In this document: piece after piece, positions 15,694 through 24,582 of the stretch
Layout: the number at the start of each line of letters is the position of its first letter
How positions within the stretch are numbered: position 1 is the first letter of the stretch
Origin: Clostridiales bacterium
GTDB lineage: Bacteria > Bacillota > Clostridia > Lachnospirales > Lachnospiraceae
Reading direction: 5' to 3'
Length of the DNA stretch: 50,562 nucleotides
Assembly: GCA_003343625.1 (NCBI GenBank)
Contig: QAKV01000026.1
Span: 1-50,562, forward strand
Notes under the pieces: model-generated
The model's database searches: none
The model's input: the letters and a program-made list of their open reading frames with translations, nothing else
Told to the model about the DNA's origin: nothing
Position numbers and translations under genes: made by a program

Positions 15694-16952
15694 ACAGCAG
15701 ATCGGAACAGCTTTTCGAAAAGGCGTCCCGCCTGATGCCGGGCGGGGTGAATTCGCCTGTGAGGGCCTTCGGGGCCGTGGGCGGACATCCCTTTTTCGTA
15801 CAGCGGGCCCAGGGCCCCTGGCTGTACGATGAGGACGGCAGACGGTATTTGGATTATGTGTGCTCCTGGGGCCCCTGCATTCTGGGGCACGCCTGCCCGC
15901 CCGTGATCGAAGCGGTGCAAAGGGCCTGTGCGGACGGCCTCACCTTCGGAGCGCCCACGGAAAAGGAAGCGGTTTTGGCGGAGATGATCAGCGCCTGTGT
16001 ACCGGATGTGGAAATGGTGCGCCTGGTGAGCTCCGGCACGGAGGCGGTGATGAGCGCTGTCCGGGTGGCCAGAGGGTTTACGGGACGGGAAAAGATCATC
16101 AAATTCGAGGGAAATTATCACGGCCATTCGGACGGGCTTTTGGTGAAAGCCGGATCCGGAATGATGACCCAATCCGTGCCCGACAGCGCGGGCGTGCCGG
16201 CCGGCTATGCGAAAACCACCCTGACGGCGGTCTATAACGATTCCGAGTCCGTGCGCAGGCTCATGGAAGAAAACAGGGGGGAAGTAGCGGCCGTGGTGGT
16301 GGAGCCCGTGGCGGCCAACATGGGCGTGGTGCTGCCAAAGCCCGGCTTTCTGGAATTTTTGCGCAGGATCACGGAGGAAAACGGAGCGCTTTTGATTTTT
16401 GACGAAGTGATCACCGGATTTCGGCTCGGACTGGGAGGGGCCACGGAGTACACCGGCGTCCATGCGGATCTGCATACGTTCGGAAAGATCGTGGGAGGCG
16501 GCATGCCCCTGGCGGCTTACGGCGGATCCGGAAAGATCATGTCCTGTGTGGCGCCGCTGGGGCCGGTCTATCAGGCGGGAACCCTGTCAGGAAATCCGGT
16601 GGCGGTGACCGCCGGGATCGAAACGCTCAAAATCCTCATGGATCGCCCGCAACTATACCTGGAACTGGAGGAAAAGGCGGCGCGTCTGGAAAACGCTTTT
16701 TTGAAAAAGGGGCTGACGGTGAACCGGGCTGGTTCGTTGCTGACACCTTTCTTTTTGGGCGGGGAGAAAGCGGAGAACTACGGAGATGTGCTGAAGTCCG
16801 ACCGAAAAGCCTTTTCGGCCTATTTCGCCTGGATGCTGTCCCGGAATATCTATGTGGCCCCATCGCCTTTCGAGGCCATGTTCGTCTCCGCAGCCCATAC
16901 GGACGAGCTCATCGCGGAAACCTGCCGGGCGATCGGGGAATGGCAGGCCTGA
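15690..16952 (+). CDS. hemL: Glutamate-1-semialdehyde 2,1-aminomutase
   Basis: HemL isomerises glutamate-1-semialdehyde to 5-aminolevulinate using PLP. The 420-residue product shows MPGGVNSPVRAFGAVGG near the N-terminus, NYHGHSDGLLVKAGSG, LIFDEVITGFRLGLGGA with the PLP-contacting Asp, and Lys266 in FGKIVGGGMPLAAYGG as the Schiff-base residue. The length fits the family. It is the last gene of the sirohaem operon. No hemE, hemG/Y or hemH follows, so protohaem is not made from this locus. Confidence 0.95.
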   Translation: MNSRSEQLFEKASRLMPGGVNSPVRAFGAVGGHPFFVQRAQGPWLYDEDGRRYLDYVCSWGPCILGHACPPVIEAVQRACADGLTFGAPTEKEAVLAEMISACVPDVEMVRLVSSGTEAVMSAVRVARGFTGREKIIKFEGNYHGHSDGLLVKAGSGMMTQSVPDSAGVPAGYAKTTLTAVYNDSESVRRLMEENRGEVAAVVVEPVAANMGVVLPKPGFLEFLRRITEENGALLIFDEVITGFRLGLGGATEYTGVHADLHTFGKIVGGGMPLAAYGGSGKIMSCVAPLGPVYQAGTLSGNPVAVTAGIETLKILMDRPQLYLELEEKAARLENAFLKKGLTVNRAGSLLTPFFLGGEKAENYGDVLKSDRKAFSAYFAWMLSRNIYVAPSPFEAMFVSAAHTDELIAETCRAIGEWQA

Positions 16953-16961
16953 AACCGCTGC

Positions 16962-16990
16962 TTGACAGAGAAAAGAGAAGAGCGTACACT
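16962..16990 (+). promoter_or_regulatory. Sigma-A promoter of the GNAT gene
   Basis: Perfect TTGACA, 17 bases and TACACT, starting ten bases after the hemL stop and 31 bases before the ATG at 17022. Confidence 0.8.
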
Positions 16991-17021
16991 GTGATGCAGC
17001 AGCCTACAGGAGGAGACGGGA

Positions 17022-17471
17022 ATGTTTACAATCCGCACGATGCAGATAGAAGATTACGATCAGGTGTATGCTCTCTGGATGTCGATCCACGGATTTTCCA
17101 TTCGCAGCATCGACGATTCGCGGGAAGGGGTGGCCCGGTTTTTGCGGCGCAATCCGGACACCAGCGTAGTGGCTGTGGCGGACGGAAAAGTGGTGGGCGC
17201 CATTTTATGCGGCCATGACGGGAGACGCGGCTGTCTGTATCACGTCTGTGTCCGGGAGGAATACCGGATGCACGGCATCGGCAGGGCCATGGTGGTAGCC
17301 TGTATGAACGCCCTGAAAAAGGAGGAGATCAGCAAGGTCTCCCTGATCGCTTTCACGGCCAACGATGTGGGGAACGCGTTCTGGAAGCGGATCGGCTGGA
17401 CGAAGCGGGAGGATTTAAACTATTACGACTTCGTTCTAAACCGGGAGAATATCGAAAAATTTAACGCATAA
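17022..17471 (+). CDS. GNAT family N-acetyltransferase
   Basis: This 149-residue protein has the single acetyltransferase fold: MFTIRTMQIEDYDQVYALW at the start, SVVAVADGKVVGAILCG for strands 3-4, the acetyl-CoA motif VREEYRMHGIGRAMV (R-x-x-G-x-G/A), and a C-terminal FWKRIGWTKRED typical of the last strands. The substrate is not predictable. AGGAGG precedes the ATG and it has its own strong promoter. It sits between hemL and argJ. ArgA-like glutamate acetylation is possible from position but nothing in the sequence shows it, and ArgJ makes a separate synthase unnecessary. Confidence 0.85.
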   Translation: MFTIRTMQIEDYDQVYALWMSIHGFSIRSIDDSREGVARFLRRNPDTSVVAVADGKVVGAILCGHDGRRGCLYHVCVREEYRMHGIGRAMVVACMNALKKEEISKVSLIAFTANDVGNAFWKRIGWTKREDLNYYDFVLNRENIEKFNA

Positions 17472-17476
17472 ACTTG

Positions 17477-17505
17477 TTGCATATTATTCAAAATCGATGT
17501 ATATT
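17477..17505 (+). promoter_or_regulatory. Sigma-A promoter of argJ with two overlapping palindromes
   Basis: TTGCAT, 17 bases and TATATT. The -35 is overlapped by TGCATATTATTCA (17478-17490), which differs at one base from the argC operator and has the same one-base offset to the -35. The -10 is overlapped by a perfect 14-base palindrome, TGTATATTTATACA (17498-17511). Two phased boxes over a promoter is the usual architecture for ArgR hexamer repression. Confidence 0.7.
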
Positions 17506-17516
17506 TATACAAAGAT

Positions 17517-17547
17517 GCCGGGACAGGGAGGCTGTGCCGGCTTTTTT
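17517..17547 (+). terminator. Intrinsic terminator in the argJ leader
   Basis: GCCGG-ACAG pairs with CTGT-CCGGC, with one G/G mismatch, followed by six T. It lies between the predicted argJ promoter and the argJ start codon. It may simply end the GNAT transcript, but as placed it would also stop transcripts from 17505 onward, so an attenuator is possible. Confidence 0.65.
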
Positions 17548-17575
17548 GTAAGACGGGAGAAAGGATGAAGACGAT

Positions 17576-18799
17576 ATGGAAATCATAGCGGGAGGCGTGA
17601 CCGCCGCAAAGGGATTCACGGCGGCCGGAACGGCGGCTGGAATCAAATATCAGGACAGAAAGGACATGGCCATGATCTACAGCGAAACGCCATGCCGGGC
17701 GGCGGGGGTATTCACCCGCAACGTGGTGAAGGCAGCGCCCGTCTTATGGGATAAAGAGATCGTCGGCAGAAAAGGGCAGGTGCGCGCAGTAGTGATCAAT
17801 GCGGGGATCGCCAATGCGTGCACCGGGCAACAGGGATACGAAGCCTGCAGCAGAACCGCAGGGGCGGCAGCGAAGGCACTGGGCATCGGGGAAACGGAAG
17901 TGCTGGTCTGTTCCACGGGCGTCATCGGGATGCAGCTGCCCATGGACCGGATCGCGGAAGGAGCCGGGAAGCTGGCCGGGCTGGTGCGCGGCGGCGCAGA
18001 GGCCGGGCTGGAAGCTGCGGAGGCGATTATGACCACGGACACCCGGCCCAAACAGGCGGCGGTGCAGGTACAGATAGGCGGCAAAACGGTGACGGTGGGC
18101 GGCATGTGCAAGGGCTCCGGCATGATCCATCCGGATATGTGCACCATGTTGGCATTCGTCACCACGGATGCGGACATCTCCGCGGATCTGCTGCAGGAAG
18201 CCTTAAGTTGCGACGTGGTGGATACCTTCAATATGGTTTCCGTGGACGGGGATACTTCCACCAACGATACTCTGCTGGTTCTGGCCAACGGCTGCGCGGG
18301 CAACGCCCCCATCCTGGAGAAAAATGCCGATTATGACGCGTTTGCGGCAGCCCTGCATGAAGTCTGCGTAACCCTGGCCAAAAAGATAGCGGGAGACGGA
18401 GAGGGCGCTACCGCCCTGTTCGAGGTGAAAGTGGTGGGGGCGGACACGAAGGAACACGCCCGGGTTCTGGCGAAATCCGTCATCACGTCCAGCCTGACGA
18501 AAGCGGCGATTTTCGGGCATGACGCCAACTGGGGGCGAATCTTGTGCGCTTTGGGATATGCGGGCGTATCCTTCGATCCGGAAAAGATCGAACTGTATCT
18601 GGAGAGCGGGGCGGGGCGTATCCTGATCTACCGGGACGGAAATGCGGCGGATTACAGCGAAAAAGAAGCCAGCGAAATCCTCTCCTGCCCGGAAGTCACG
18701 GCCTATGTGGACATGAAGATGGGAAGCGAAGAGGCCACGGCCTGGGGATGCGACCTGACCTATGACTACGTGAAAATCAACGCGGATTACAGAAGCTGA
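17576..18799 (+). CDS. argJ: Bifunctional ornithine acetyltransferase / N-acetylglutamate synthase
   Basis: ArgJ moves the acetyl group from N-acetylornithine to glutamate and so recycles it. The 407-residue precursor is expected to cleave itself before Thr190, seen in the context [10 protein letters not shown] (commonly HPNMATMLAF). Other family stretches are [28 protein letters not shown] and [18 protein letters not shown]. The ATG at 17576 has AGAAAGGA upstream. It heads argJ-argB-argD. An ARG-box promoter and a terminator-like hairpin lie in its 104-base leader region. Confidence 0.96.
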   Translation: MEIIAGGVTAAKGFTAAGTAAGIKYQDRKDMAMIYSETPCRAAGVFTRNVVKAAPVLWDKEIVGRKGQVRAVVINAGIANACTGQQGYEACSRTAGAAAKALGIGETEVLVCSTGVIGMQLPMDRIAEGAGKLAGLVRGGAEAGLEAAEAIMTTDTRPKQAAVQVQIGGKTVTVGGMCKGSGMIHPDMCTMLAFVTTDADISADLLQEALSCDVVDTFNMVSVDGDTSTNDTLLVLANGCAGNAPILEKNADYDAFAAALHEVCVTLAKKIAGDGEGATALFEVKVVGADTKEHARVLAKSVITSSLTKAAIFGHDANWGRILCALGYAGVSFDPEKIELYLESGAGRILIYRDGNAADYSEKEASEILSCPEVTAYVDMKMGSEEATAWGCDLTYDYVKINADYRS

Positions 18800-18843
18800 A
18801 AGAATGTCATCCTTTCGGATGGAGAGCGGAGGAAGGGAGAAGA

Positions 18844-18978
18844 GATTGAAAAATGTGCCTGATGGCACACGTTTCAATCGGCAGTTTTGTGTCGGAGCGC
18901 CGCAAAACTGCTGTGACCGCAGCGGCAAAATCACATACGCGATTTTACCGCGCGGTCGGAGGAAAAGACGCTCCGACA
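18844..18978 (+). other. Structured argJ-argB intergenic RNA with possible pseudoknot
   Basis: Three strong helices are visible. GATTGAAA-GTGCC/GGCAC-TTTCAATC forms a hairpin at 18844-18879. GCAGTTTTG (18881-18889) pairs with CAAAACTGC (18903-18911). The loop of that hairpin, TGTCGGAGCG (18890-18899), is perfectly complementary to CGCTCCGACA (18969-18978), which ends just before the argB ribosome binding site. The last two are compatible as an H-type pseudoknot. A degenerate mobile repeat is an alternative reading. Confidence 0.6.
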
Positions 18979-18989
18979 TGGAGGGAATC

Positions 18990-19901
18990 ATGGAAAAGCC
19001 GGAGATGGAGGAGATTTTAAAAAAGGCGGAGGTATTGATCGAAGCCTTGCCTTACATTCAGAAATTCAACAGGAAAATTATCGTGGTCAAGTACGGCGGC
19101 AGCGCCATGAGCAACGAAGAGCTGCAGAAGAATGTGATCAAGGATGTGACGCTGTTAAAGCTGGTGGGATTTAAACCCATCATCGTCCACGGCGGCGGGA
19201 AAGCCATCAGCAGGTGGGTGGAAAAATCCGGGAAAAAGGCGGAATTCATAAACGGGCTGCGGGTTACGGATGAAGAGACGATGGAAATTGCGGAGATGGT
19301 GCTGGGCAGGGTGAATAAGAGCCTCGTTTCCATGGTGGAACGGCTGGGAGTGGCTGCAGCGGGCATCAGCGGCAAAGACGGAGGCCTCCTGCGGGTGCGC
19401 AAAAAGTATTCGGACGGTCAGGATATCGGATTTGTCGGAGAAGTCACGTCGGTGGCCCCAAAAATCCTGTACGATCTTCTGGAAAAAGACTACCTGCCCA
19501 TCGTGGCCCCGGTGGGGTTGGATGAGGACTGCAACACGTACAACATCAATGCGGACGATGCGGCCTGCGCTATCGCCAAAGCGGTTGGAGCGGATAAGCT
19601 GGTCTTTTTGACGGATGTGGAAGGGCTGTACCGGGATTTCAGCGACAAGAGCAGTTTCATTTCCCGGATCAGCGCGGGCGATGCGGAGGAACTGATCGCG
19701 GCGGGCGTGATCGGAGGCGGAATGCTGCCCAAACTGGGCAACTGCACGTCCGCGATCCGAAACGGCGTCAACCGGGTACATATCCTGGACGGCAGGATCC
19801 CTCACTGCCTGCTGCTGGAGATTTTTACGGATCACGGCGTGGGAACTGCCATCGTGGGAGACGAGGAGCCTTCCGGAAGGAAGAAAGGAAGCGGAATATG
19901 A
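18990..19901 (+). CDS. argB: Acetylglutamate kinase
   Basis: ArgB phosphorylates N-acetylglutamate. The 303-residue product has [12 protein letters not shown] near residue 30, [31 protein letters not shown], the [30 protein letters not shown] nucleotide region, and the C-terminal [14 protein letters not shown] motif. The start at 18990 ([10 protein letters not shown]) uses GGAGGG four bases upstream; ATG 18978 is an alternative. Further upstream the frame runs through the structured intergenic region and is not coding. It overlaps argD by four bases. Many ArgB enzymes with an N-terminal extension are arginine-inhibited; the short extension here leaves that open. Confidence 0.96.
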   Translation: MEKPEMEEILKKAEVLIEALPYIQKFNRKIIVVKYGGSAMSNEELQKNVIKDVTLLKLVGFKPIIVHGGGKAISRWVEKSGKKAEFINGLRVTDEETMEIAEMVLGRVNKSLVSMVERLGVAAAGISGKDGGLLRVRKKYSDGQDIGFVGEVTSVAPKILYDLLEKDYLPIVAPVGLDEDCNTYNINADDAACAIAKAVGADKLVFLTDVEGLYRDFSDKSSFISRISAGDAEELIAAGVIGGGMLPKLGNCTSAIRNGVNRVHILDGRIPHCLLLEIFTDHGVGTAIVGDEEPSGRKKGSGI

Positions 19902-21097
19902 GCATGATGCAGCAGTACATCGAAGAAGCGGAGCGCGCGCTCCTGCACACCTATAATCGATACCAGGTAGTGTTGGATAAGGGAGAGGGTGTATATTTAT
20001 ACGATATCGAGGGAAAAAAATATCTGGACTTCGCGTCCGGAATCGCGGTTTTCGCGCTGGGCTATCACTATCAGGACTACGACGATGCGCTCAAAGCCCA
20101 GATCGATAAACTGATCCACACTTCCAACTACTATTATAATGTGCCCGCCGTGGAAGCGGCCAAAAAGCTGAAGGCGGCTTCCGGTATGGATCGGGTATTT
20201 TTCACCAACAGCGGGGCGGAGGCCATCGAAGGGGCCATCAAGGCGGCGCGCAAGTACGCCTGCTTAAAGGACGGGACGACGGATCACGAGATCATCGCCA
20301 TGGAACATTCCTTCCACGGCAGAACCATGGGAGCCCTGTCCGTGACCGGAAATCCCAAATATCGGGAAGCCTTTGAACCCGGTATCGGGAATATCCGGTT
20401 TGCCCGGATGAACGATTTCGACAGCGTGCTCTCCTGTGTCAACGAAAAGACATGCGCGATCCTGCTGGAGACAGTGCAGGGAGAGGGCGGCATCTTTCCG
20501 GCGGAGGAAGGCTTTTTAAAGAGCCTTCGAAAGCTGTGCGATGAACGGGACATCCTGTTGATCCTGGATGAAATCCAGTGCGGGATGGGCCGTACCGGAA
20601 CCATGTTCGCCTGGCAGAAATACGGGGTGAAGCCGGATATCATGACGAGCGCAAAAGCGTTGGGATGCGGCGTCCCGGTGGGGGCTTTCCTCATGACGGA
20701 GAAGGTGGGCGCCAATTCTTTAAAGGCCGGAGACCATGGCACCACCTACGGCGGCAATCCCCTGGCGTGCGCGGCTATATGCAAAGTCCTTGATTTATTT
20801 GAAAAGAACCATATAATAGAACATGTGGCCGAGGTCTCCGGCTATCTGGAAGAGAAGCTGGATGCCCTCGTTTCGAAGTACGAAAAAATCCGGGCCAGAA
20901 GAGGTATAGGGCTGATGCAGGGGCTGGTCTTTGACGAACCGGTAGGCCCTGTCATCGCTTCCGCATTGGAAGAGGGTTTGATCCTGATCAATGCGGGCCC
21001 GGATATCATCCGCTTCGTCCCGCCCCTGATCATCGGGCGCAAAGAGGTGGATGAGATGGCGGAAATTCTGGAGCGCTGTCTGAATCGGAAGGTATGA
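19898..21097 (+). CDS. argD: Acetylornithine aminotransferase
   Basis: ArgD transaminates N-acetylglutamate semialdehyde with glutamate to N-acetylornithine. The 399-residue PLP protein shows [73 protein letters not shown] with the PLP-pairing Asp, and Lys253 in [15 protein letters not shown]. The ATG overlaps the argB stop. It ends the argJBD unit; argF and carbamoyl-phosphate synthase genes are not in the window. Confidence 0.96.
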   Translation: MSMMQQYIEEAERALLHTYNRYQVVLDKGEGVYLYDIEGKKYLDFASGIAVFALGYHYQDYDDALKAQIDKLIHTSNYYYNVPAVEAAKKLKAASGMDRVFFTNSGAEAIEGAIKAARKYACLKDGTTDHEIIAMEHSFHGRTMGALSVTGNPKYREAFEPGIGNIRFARMNDFDSVLSCVNEKTCAILLETVQGEGGIFPAEEGFLKSLRKLCDERDILLILDEIQCGMGRTGTMFAWQKYGVKPDIMTSAKALGCGVPVGAFLMTEKVGANSLKAGDHGTTYGGNPLACAAICKVLDLFEKNHIIEHVAEVSGYLEEKLDALVSKYEKIRARRGIGLMQGLVFDEPVGPVIASALEEGLILINAGPDIIRFVPPLIIGRKEVDEMAEILERCLNRKV

Positions 21098-21128
21098 CAG
21101 CCGCATATAAAGATAGATGGAGATTTAA

Positions 21129-22481
21129 ATGAATCTGAGGAAACGGATATTGGCTGCCGCCGGCATCATGGCGGCCCTCGGCGGCGTTATTTTCACTGCT
21201 GCCCAAAGCAGAATGATGCCCGGAGTGATTCCCGACAACTCCCTCCTCCTTAGGCCGACGCTGACGCTGTGGTATACGGACGAAGCTCTGGAGGATTATC
21301 TTGCCAGCATTGCGTTGGACTATATGGAAGAATATGATGTCCGGGTAGTACCGGTTCTGACTTCGGGGCTGGAATATCTGGAAGCGGTCAACCAGGCGTC
21401 CCTGCGGGGGGAGAATGCGCCCGATCTGTATCTGGTCAGCAACGACAGCCTGGAAAGGGCGTATTTGGCCGGACTGGCCGCGCAGATAGAGGACCGGGGC
21501 GGAGTGCTGACGGAGGACCGTTTTCCGGAAACGGCACTGGATGCGGTCACTTATCAGGACAGGCTGGTCGCTTACCCGCTCTATTTCGAAACCAGCGCTT
21601 TGGTCTATAACAGGACTTATCTGGAGCAGGCCGCTTCGGAAAACGGAGTCCCTCTGGAAGAACTGATTCCGGAGACCATCGATGATATCCTTTCCTTCGC
21701 GGATTCCTATAACGCGCCGGAGACGGTAGAAGCTGTTTTCAGGTGGGACGTATCGGATATTTTCTACAACTATTTCTTTGCGGGCAACTACATCGATGTC
21801 GGAGGGCCCTGCGGGGACGATTCGTCCAGCATCGATATCTATAACCTGGAGGCAGTGAGGGGATTGAAGGCCTATCAGGATTTGAGCCAGTTTTTCTCCA
21901 TCGACGCGGAGGAATCCAGCTACGATGCGGTAGTTCAGGATTTCCTGGATGGGAGGCTGGTGTTTACGGTAGCCACTACGGATATTTTAGGCCGGATCGC
22001 CCAGGCTGCTTCGGACGGGAGTTTTCCTTATGAATACGGAGTGGTTCCCCTGCCGGATATCAACGATGAGATACAGACCCGGGGGCTTTCCGTGACCAAC
22101 GCCGTAGCCGTCAACGGCTATAGCGAAAGGCGGGAGCTGGCCGATGAGTTCGCAGCCTGGCTGGCGACGGCCGGGGCGGACAAAATGTACGACAGGACGG
22201 GGAGGATTCCCGCGGTCAACGGCGCACAGGTGAGCGCGGAGGGGGCGGAAGGATTTCTGGAAGAATACGTCCGATCCGCGCCTATGCCAAAGTTGATGCG
22301 TACCGCCAATTTCTGGGTACAGATGGAAATCGCCTGCCGGGAAATCTGGACGGGGGAAAATGTCTCCGATGTGCTTAAGAGCCTGTCGGAACAGGTCATG
22401 ACGCAGATCACGGGCGAGGAATACGTGGAAGAGGAATACATCGAAGTGCCCTCGGAGGAAGAGACGGAAATCCTCGATTGA
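21129..22481 (+). CDS. Extracellular solute-binding protein (maltose-binding-like), orphan
   Basis: This 450-residue secreted protein has a basic start and a hydrophobic stretch (residues 3-24) as signal peptide or anchor. It lacks the lipobox cysteine normally found in Gram-positive binding proteins. The mature part is a family 1 solute-binding fold: TLTLWYTDEALEDYL, APDLYLVSNDSLERAYLAG, YPLYFETSALVYNRTYLE, and GLSVTNAVAVNGYSERRELADEFAAWL. The C-terminus is strongly acidic (EEYVEEEYIEVPSEEETE). Sugar or oligosaccharide binding is likely. No ABC permease or ATPase genes accompany it, so it either serves a distant transporter or has another envelope role. It lies 31 bases after argD. Confidence 0.75.
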   Translation: MNLRKRILAAAGIMAALGGVIFTAAQSRMMPGVIPDNSLLLRPTLTLWYTDEALEDYLASIALDYMEEYDVRVVPVLTSGLEYLEAVNQASLRGENAPDLYLVSNDSLERAYLAGLAAQIEDRGGVLTEDRFPETALDAVTYQDRLVAYPLYFETSALVYNRTYLEQAASENGVPLEELIPETIDDILSFADSYNAPETVEAVFRWDVSDIFYNYFFAGNYIDVGGPCGDDSSSIDIYNLEAVRGLKAYQDLSQFFSIDAEESSYDAVVQDFLDGRLVFTVATTDILGRIAQAASDGSFPYEYGVVPLPDINDEIQTRGLSVTNAVAVNGYSERRELADEFAAWLATAGADKMYDRTGRIPAVNGAQVSAEGAEGFLEEYVRSAPMPKLMRTANFWVQMEIACREIWTGENVSDVLKSLSEQVMTQITGEEYVEEEYIEVPSEEETEILD

Positions 22482-22555
22482 GCGCATACTTCGGCGAAAG
22501 CTCCTGCATAAAAATCCGGTCATCAGCCATACTTCTTCACAAAGGAGGTTATGGG

Positions 22556-22987
22556 ATGATCGGATTTTTGATTGCAATTTTATCGGGAGCGCTGATGAGC
22601 GTGCAGGGGGTATTCAATACCCAGGTGACGAAATCTTCTACCATCTGGACGGCCAATGCCTTCGTCCAGTTTTCTGCCCTTTTGGTATGCCTGGCGGTCT
22701 GGGCTGTTTCCGACCGCTCCAGCCTGCTTGCCGTCTTCCGGGTGGAGCCCAGGTATATGCTGCTGGGGGGCGTGATGGGGGCAGCCATCACCTGGACGGT
22801 GATCAGGAGCATGGATGCGCTGGGACCGGCGAAAGCCGTGTTGTTCATCGTGGTGGCGCAGATTGCGACGGCCTATCTGATCGAGCTGTTCGGCCTGTTC
22901 GGGAGCGAACGCCAGCCCTGGGAGTGGAGAAAGGCCATCGGTATGGGGCTTGCAGTGGCCGGTATCGCGATCTTCAAATGGAAGTGA
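22556..22987 (+). CDS. YdcZ-type DMT family membrane protein
   Basis: This 143-residue protein with about five membrane helices begins MIGFLIAILSGALMSVQGVFNTQVTK, the typical start of the YdcZ (former DUF606) branch of the drug/metabolite transporter superfamily. These half-size proteins carry one repeat instead of the usual two and probably work as dimers. The substrate is unknown. The start at 22556 has AAAGGAGG at spacing 7; the upstream ATG at 22551 gives an immediate stop. Confidence 0.85.
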   Translation: MIGFLIAILSGALMSVQGVFNTQVTKSSTIWTANAFVQFSALLVCLAVWAVSDRSSLLAVFRVEPRYMLLGGVMGAAITWTVIRSMDALGPAKAVLFIVVAQIATAYLIELFGLFGSERQPWEWRKAIGMGLAVAGIAIFKWK

Positions 22988-23016
22988 AGATGTTCGGGGG
23001 AAGTAGAAGATGGGGC

Positions 23017-23045
23017 TTGCGAAATCGATTTTTCTGACATAAAAT
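23017..23045 (+). promoter_or_regulatory. Sigma-A promoter of the comEA operon
   Basis: TTGCGA, 17 bases and TAAAAT, 58 bases upstream of the comEA ATG. The six following genes are closely spaced with no obvious terminator up to 30856, so this promoter could serve them all. Confidence 0.65.
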
Positions 23046-23102
23046 GAAATTGCGGCGTTATGGGGTCCTTTTTGCAAAGACTGCAAAGCTAGGAGAAAGA
23101 AA

Positions 23103-23816
23103 ATGCCGAATTTACAAACAGGAGTTTTTCTCTTCCGGATCGCTCTGGCGGGAATCGGACTGGCCGCCGCGTTGGCAGTTTCCGCCTGCAGCCGGGAAAA
23201 GGAAGCGGAATTTTTGCTGGAGGATACGACGGCAGCGGAGGATGGCTCCGCTGCTGAGCCCGGAGAGGACATCCCTCCACGGACGGCCGCTGAGGCGGAT
23301 GATTCCCCGCAGGCAGCCGAAGAAGAGAGGTCTGACCCACAGGAGCAGACCTGCACGGTACATATTTGCGGAGCGGTGAACGCACCGGGGGTCTATGAGC
23401 TGCCGCCGGACAGCCGAGTGGTAGACGCGGTAGCGGCGGGCGGCGGATTCGCTCCGGATGCGGATCCGGAGGCCTGCAATCTGGCGCAGCCGGTGACCGA
23501 TGGCTGTCAGGTCTATATCGTGACCCGGGAGGAAAGCGCCCTGCTGGCGAAGGACAGCAGAAATGCGGGCGTACAGGCGGCAGAAGGGGATATATGGCCG
23601 GACGGCCCGCAGGAAGGAAAGAGCGGGCTGGTCAACATCAATACTGCGGACGAGGAGCAGTTAAAGACTTTGCCGGGCATCGGAGACAGCAAGGCAGCGG
23701 CCATTTTAGCCTGGCGGGAAGAGCACGGACGATTTGAAACGATTGAGGATATTATGAAGGTGAGCGGGATCAAAGAGGGAGCGTTTTCCAAAATAAAGGA
23801 TAAGATCACGGTGTGA
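23103..23816 (+). CDS. comEA: ComEA-type DNA-binding protein, lipoprotein form
   Basis: The product has 237 residues. Residues 1-29 form a lipoprotein signal with AVSAC as lipobox (Cys29). A 50-residue acidic linker follows, then an SLBB-like domain at about 80-140 (VHICGAVNAPGVYELPPDSRVVDAV) and a helix-hairpin-helix pair at about 178-237 (VNINTADEEQLKTLPGIGDSKAAAIL). ComEA binds incoming double-stranded DNA outside the membrane and hands it to ComEC, which lies four genes downstream. Most ComEA proteins have a plain membrane anchor; the lipid anchor here is the unusual part. A good AGGAG site precedes the ATG. Confidence 0.88.
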   Translation: MPNLQTGVFLFRIALAGIGLAAALAVSACSREKEAEFLLEDTTAAEDGSAAEPGEDIPPRTAAEADDSPQAAEEERSDPQEQTCTVHICGAVNAPGVYELPPDSRVVDAVAAGGGFAPDADPEACNLAQPVTDGCQVYIVTREESALLAKDSRNAGVQAAEGDIWPDGPQEGKSGLVNINTADEEQLKTLPGIGDSKAAAILAWREEHGRFETIEDIMKVSGIKEGAFSKIKDKITV

Positions 23817-23862
23817 AGAGGAAGAAACGGCCCTGTGTTCCCGCGCGGGATGAGAGGAAGCA

Positions 23863-24552
23863 ATGGCGAAGAAAGTTCTGGTTGTGGATGACGAAAAACT
23901 GATTGTGAAGGGGATCCGCTTCAGCCTGGAGCAGGACGGGATGGAAGTGACCTGTGCCTATGACGGGGAGGAAGCCTTGCAGCTGGCCAGGGAGCAGAAG
24001 TTCGATATGATCCTTCTGGATATCATGTTGCCCAAATTGAGCGGCACCGAGGTGTGCCAGCAGATCAGGGAGTTTTCCAGCGTGCCCATCGTGATGCTGA
24101 CGGCCAAGAGCGAGGACATGGATAAGATTATGGGCCTGGAGTACGGCGCGGACGATTACATTACCAAACCGTTCAACATCCTGGAGGTGAAAGCCAGAAT
24201 CCGGGCGATCATGCGCCGTACTTCGGCGAGGGAGGAAGCGGACAGACGGCCGGGCGTCATCGAGAGCGGCGATATGCGTATGGACTGCGACAGCCGCAGG
24301 GTGATGATTTCCGGCAGGGAAGTGAACCTGACTACGAAGGAATTCGATCTGCTGGAGCTTCTGATCAAAAATCCCAACAAGGTCTACAGCAGGGAAAACC
24401 TGCTCAAAATCGTCTGGGGAGCCGATTACCCGGGAGATGTGCGCACGGTGGACGTACATATCCGCCGGCTGCGGGAGAAAATCGAATCGAATCCCAGCGA
24501 ACCGCGCTACGTTCATACCAAATGGGGCGTGGGATATTTTTTCCGGGCATAA
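23863..24552 (+). CDS. OmpR/PhoB-family response regulator
   Basis: The product has 229 residues. Residues 1-120 are a receiver (acidic pair in VLVVDDEKL, phosphoacceptor Asp53 in MILLDIMLP, the TAKSE Thr and the Lys of ITKPFN). Residues 130-229 are a winged-helix domain (LTTKEFDLLELLIKNPNKVYSRENLL, RTVDVHIRRLREKIE). It is followed 30 bases later by its kinase. The regulator-kinase-GerMN order resembles MtrA-MtrB-LpqB of Actinobacteria; within Firmicutes the closest functional analogue may be the WalR/VicR group, but the sequence alone does not decide it. Confidence 0.9.
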   Translation: MAKKVLVVDDEKLIVKGIRFSLEQDGMEVTCAYDGEEALQLAREQKFDMILLDIMLPKLSGTEVCQQIREFSSVPIVMLTAKSEDMDKIMGLEYGADDYITKPFNILEVKARIRAIMRRTSAREEADRRPGVIESGDMRMDCDSRRVMISGREVNLTTKEFDLLELLIKNPNKVYSRENLLKIVWGADYPGDVRTVDVHIRRLREKIESNPSEPRYVHTKWGVGYFFRA

Positions 24553-24582
24553 GAGAAGCCGAAGATCAGGGAGAACGCATAC

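Noticed and set aside
10498..16952. Protohaem biosynthesis operon
   Set aside because: The genes for the steps after uroporphyrinogen III towards haem are absent, while methyltransferase and precorrin-2 dehydrogenase are present, which points to sirohaem.
17022..17471. N-acetylglutamate synthase (ArgA) role for the GNAT protein
   Set aside because: Only its position next to argJ suggests it; the protein is a generic single GNAT domain with its own promoter, and ArgJ recycles acetyl groups already.
19989..20003. ARG-box-like GTATATTTATAC inside argD
   Set aside because: It is the coding sequence for a conserved VYLYD stretch in the enzyme and lies about 90 bases into the gene, so coincidence is the simpler explanation.
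23103..23816. comEA as a polysaccharide-export SLBB protein
   Set aside because: The C-terminal helix-hairpin-helix pair and the nearby comEC make ComEA the better call.
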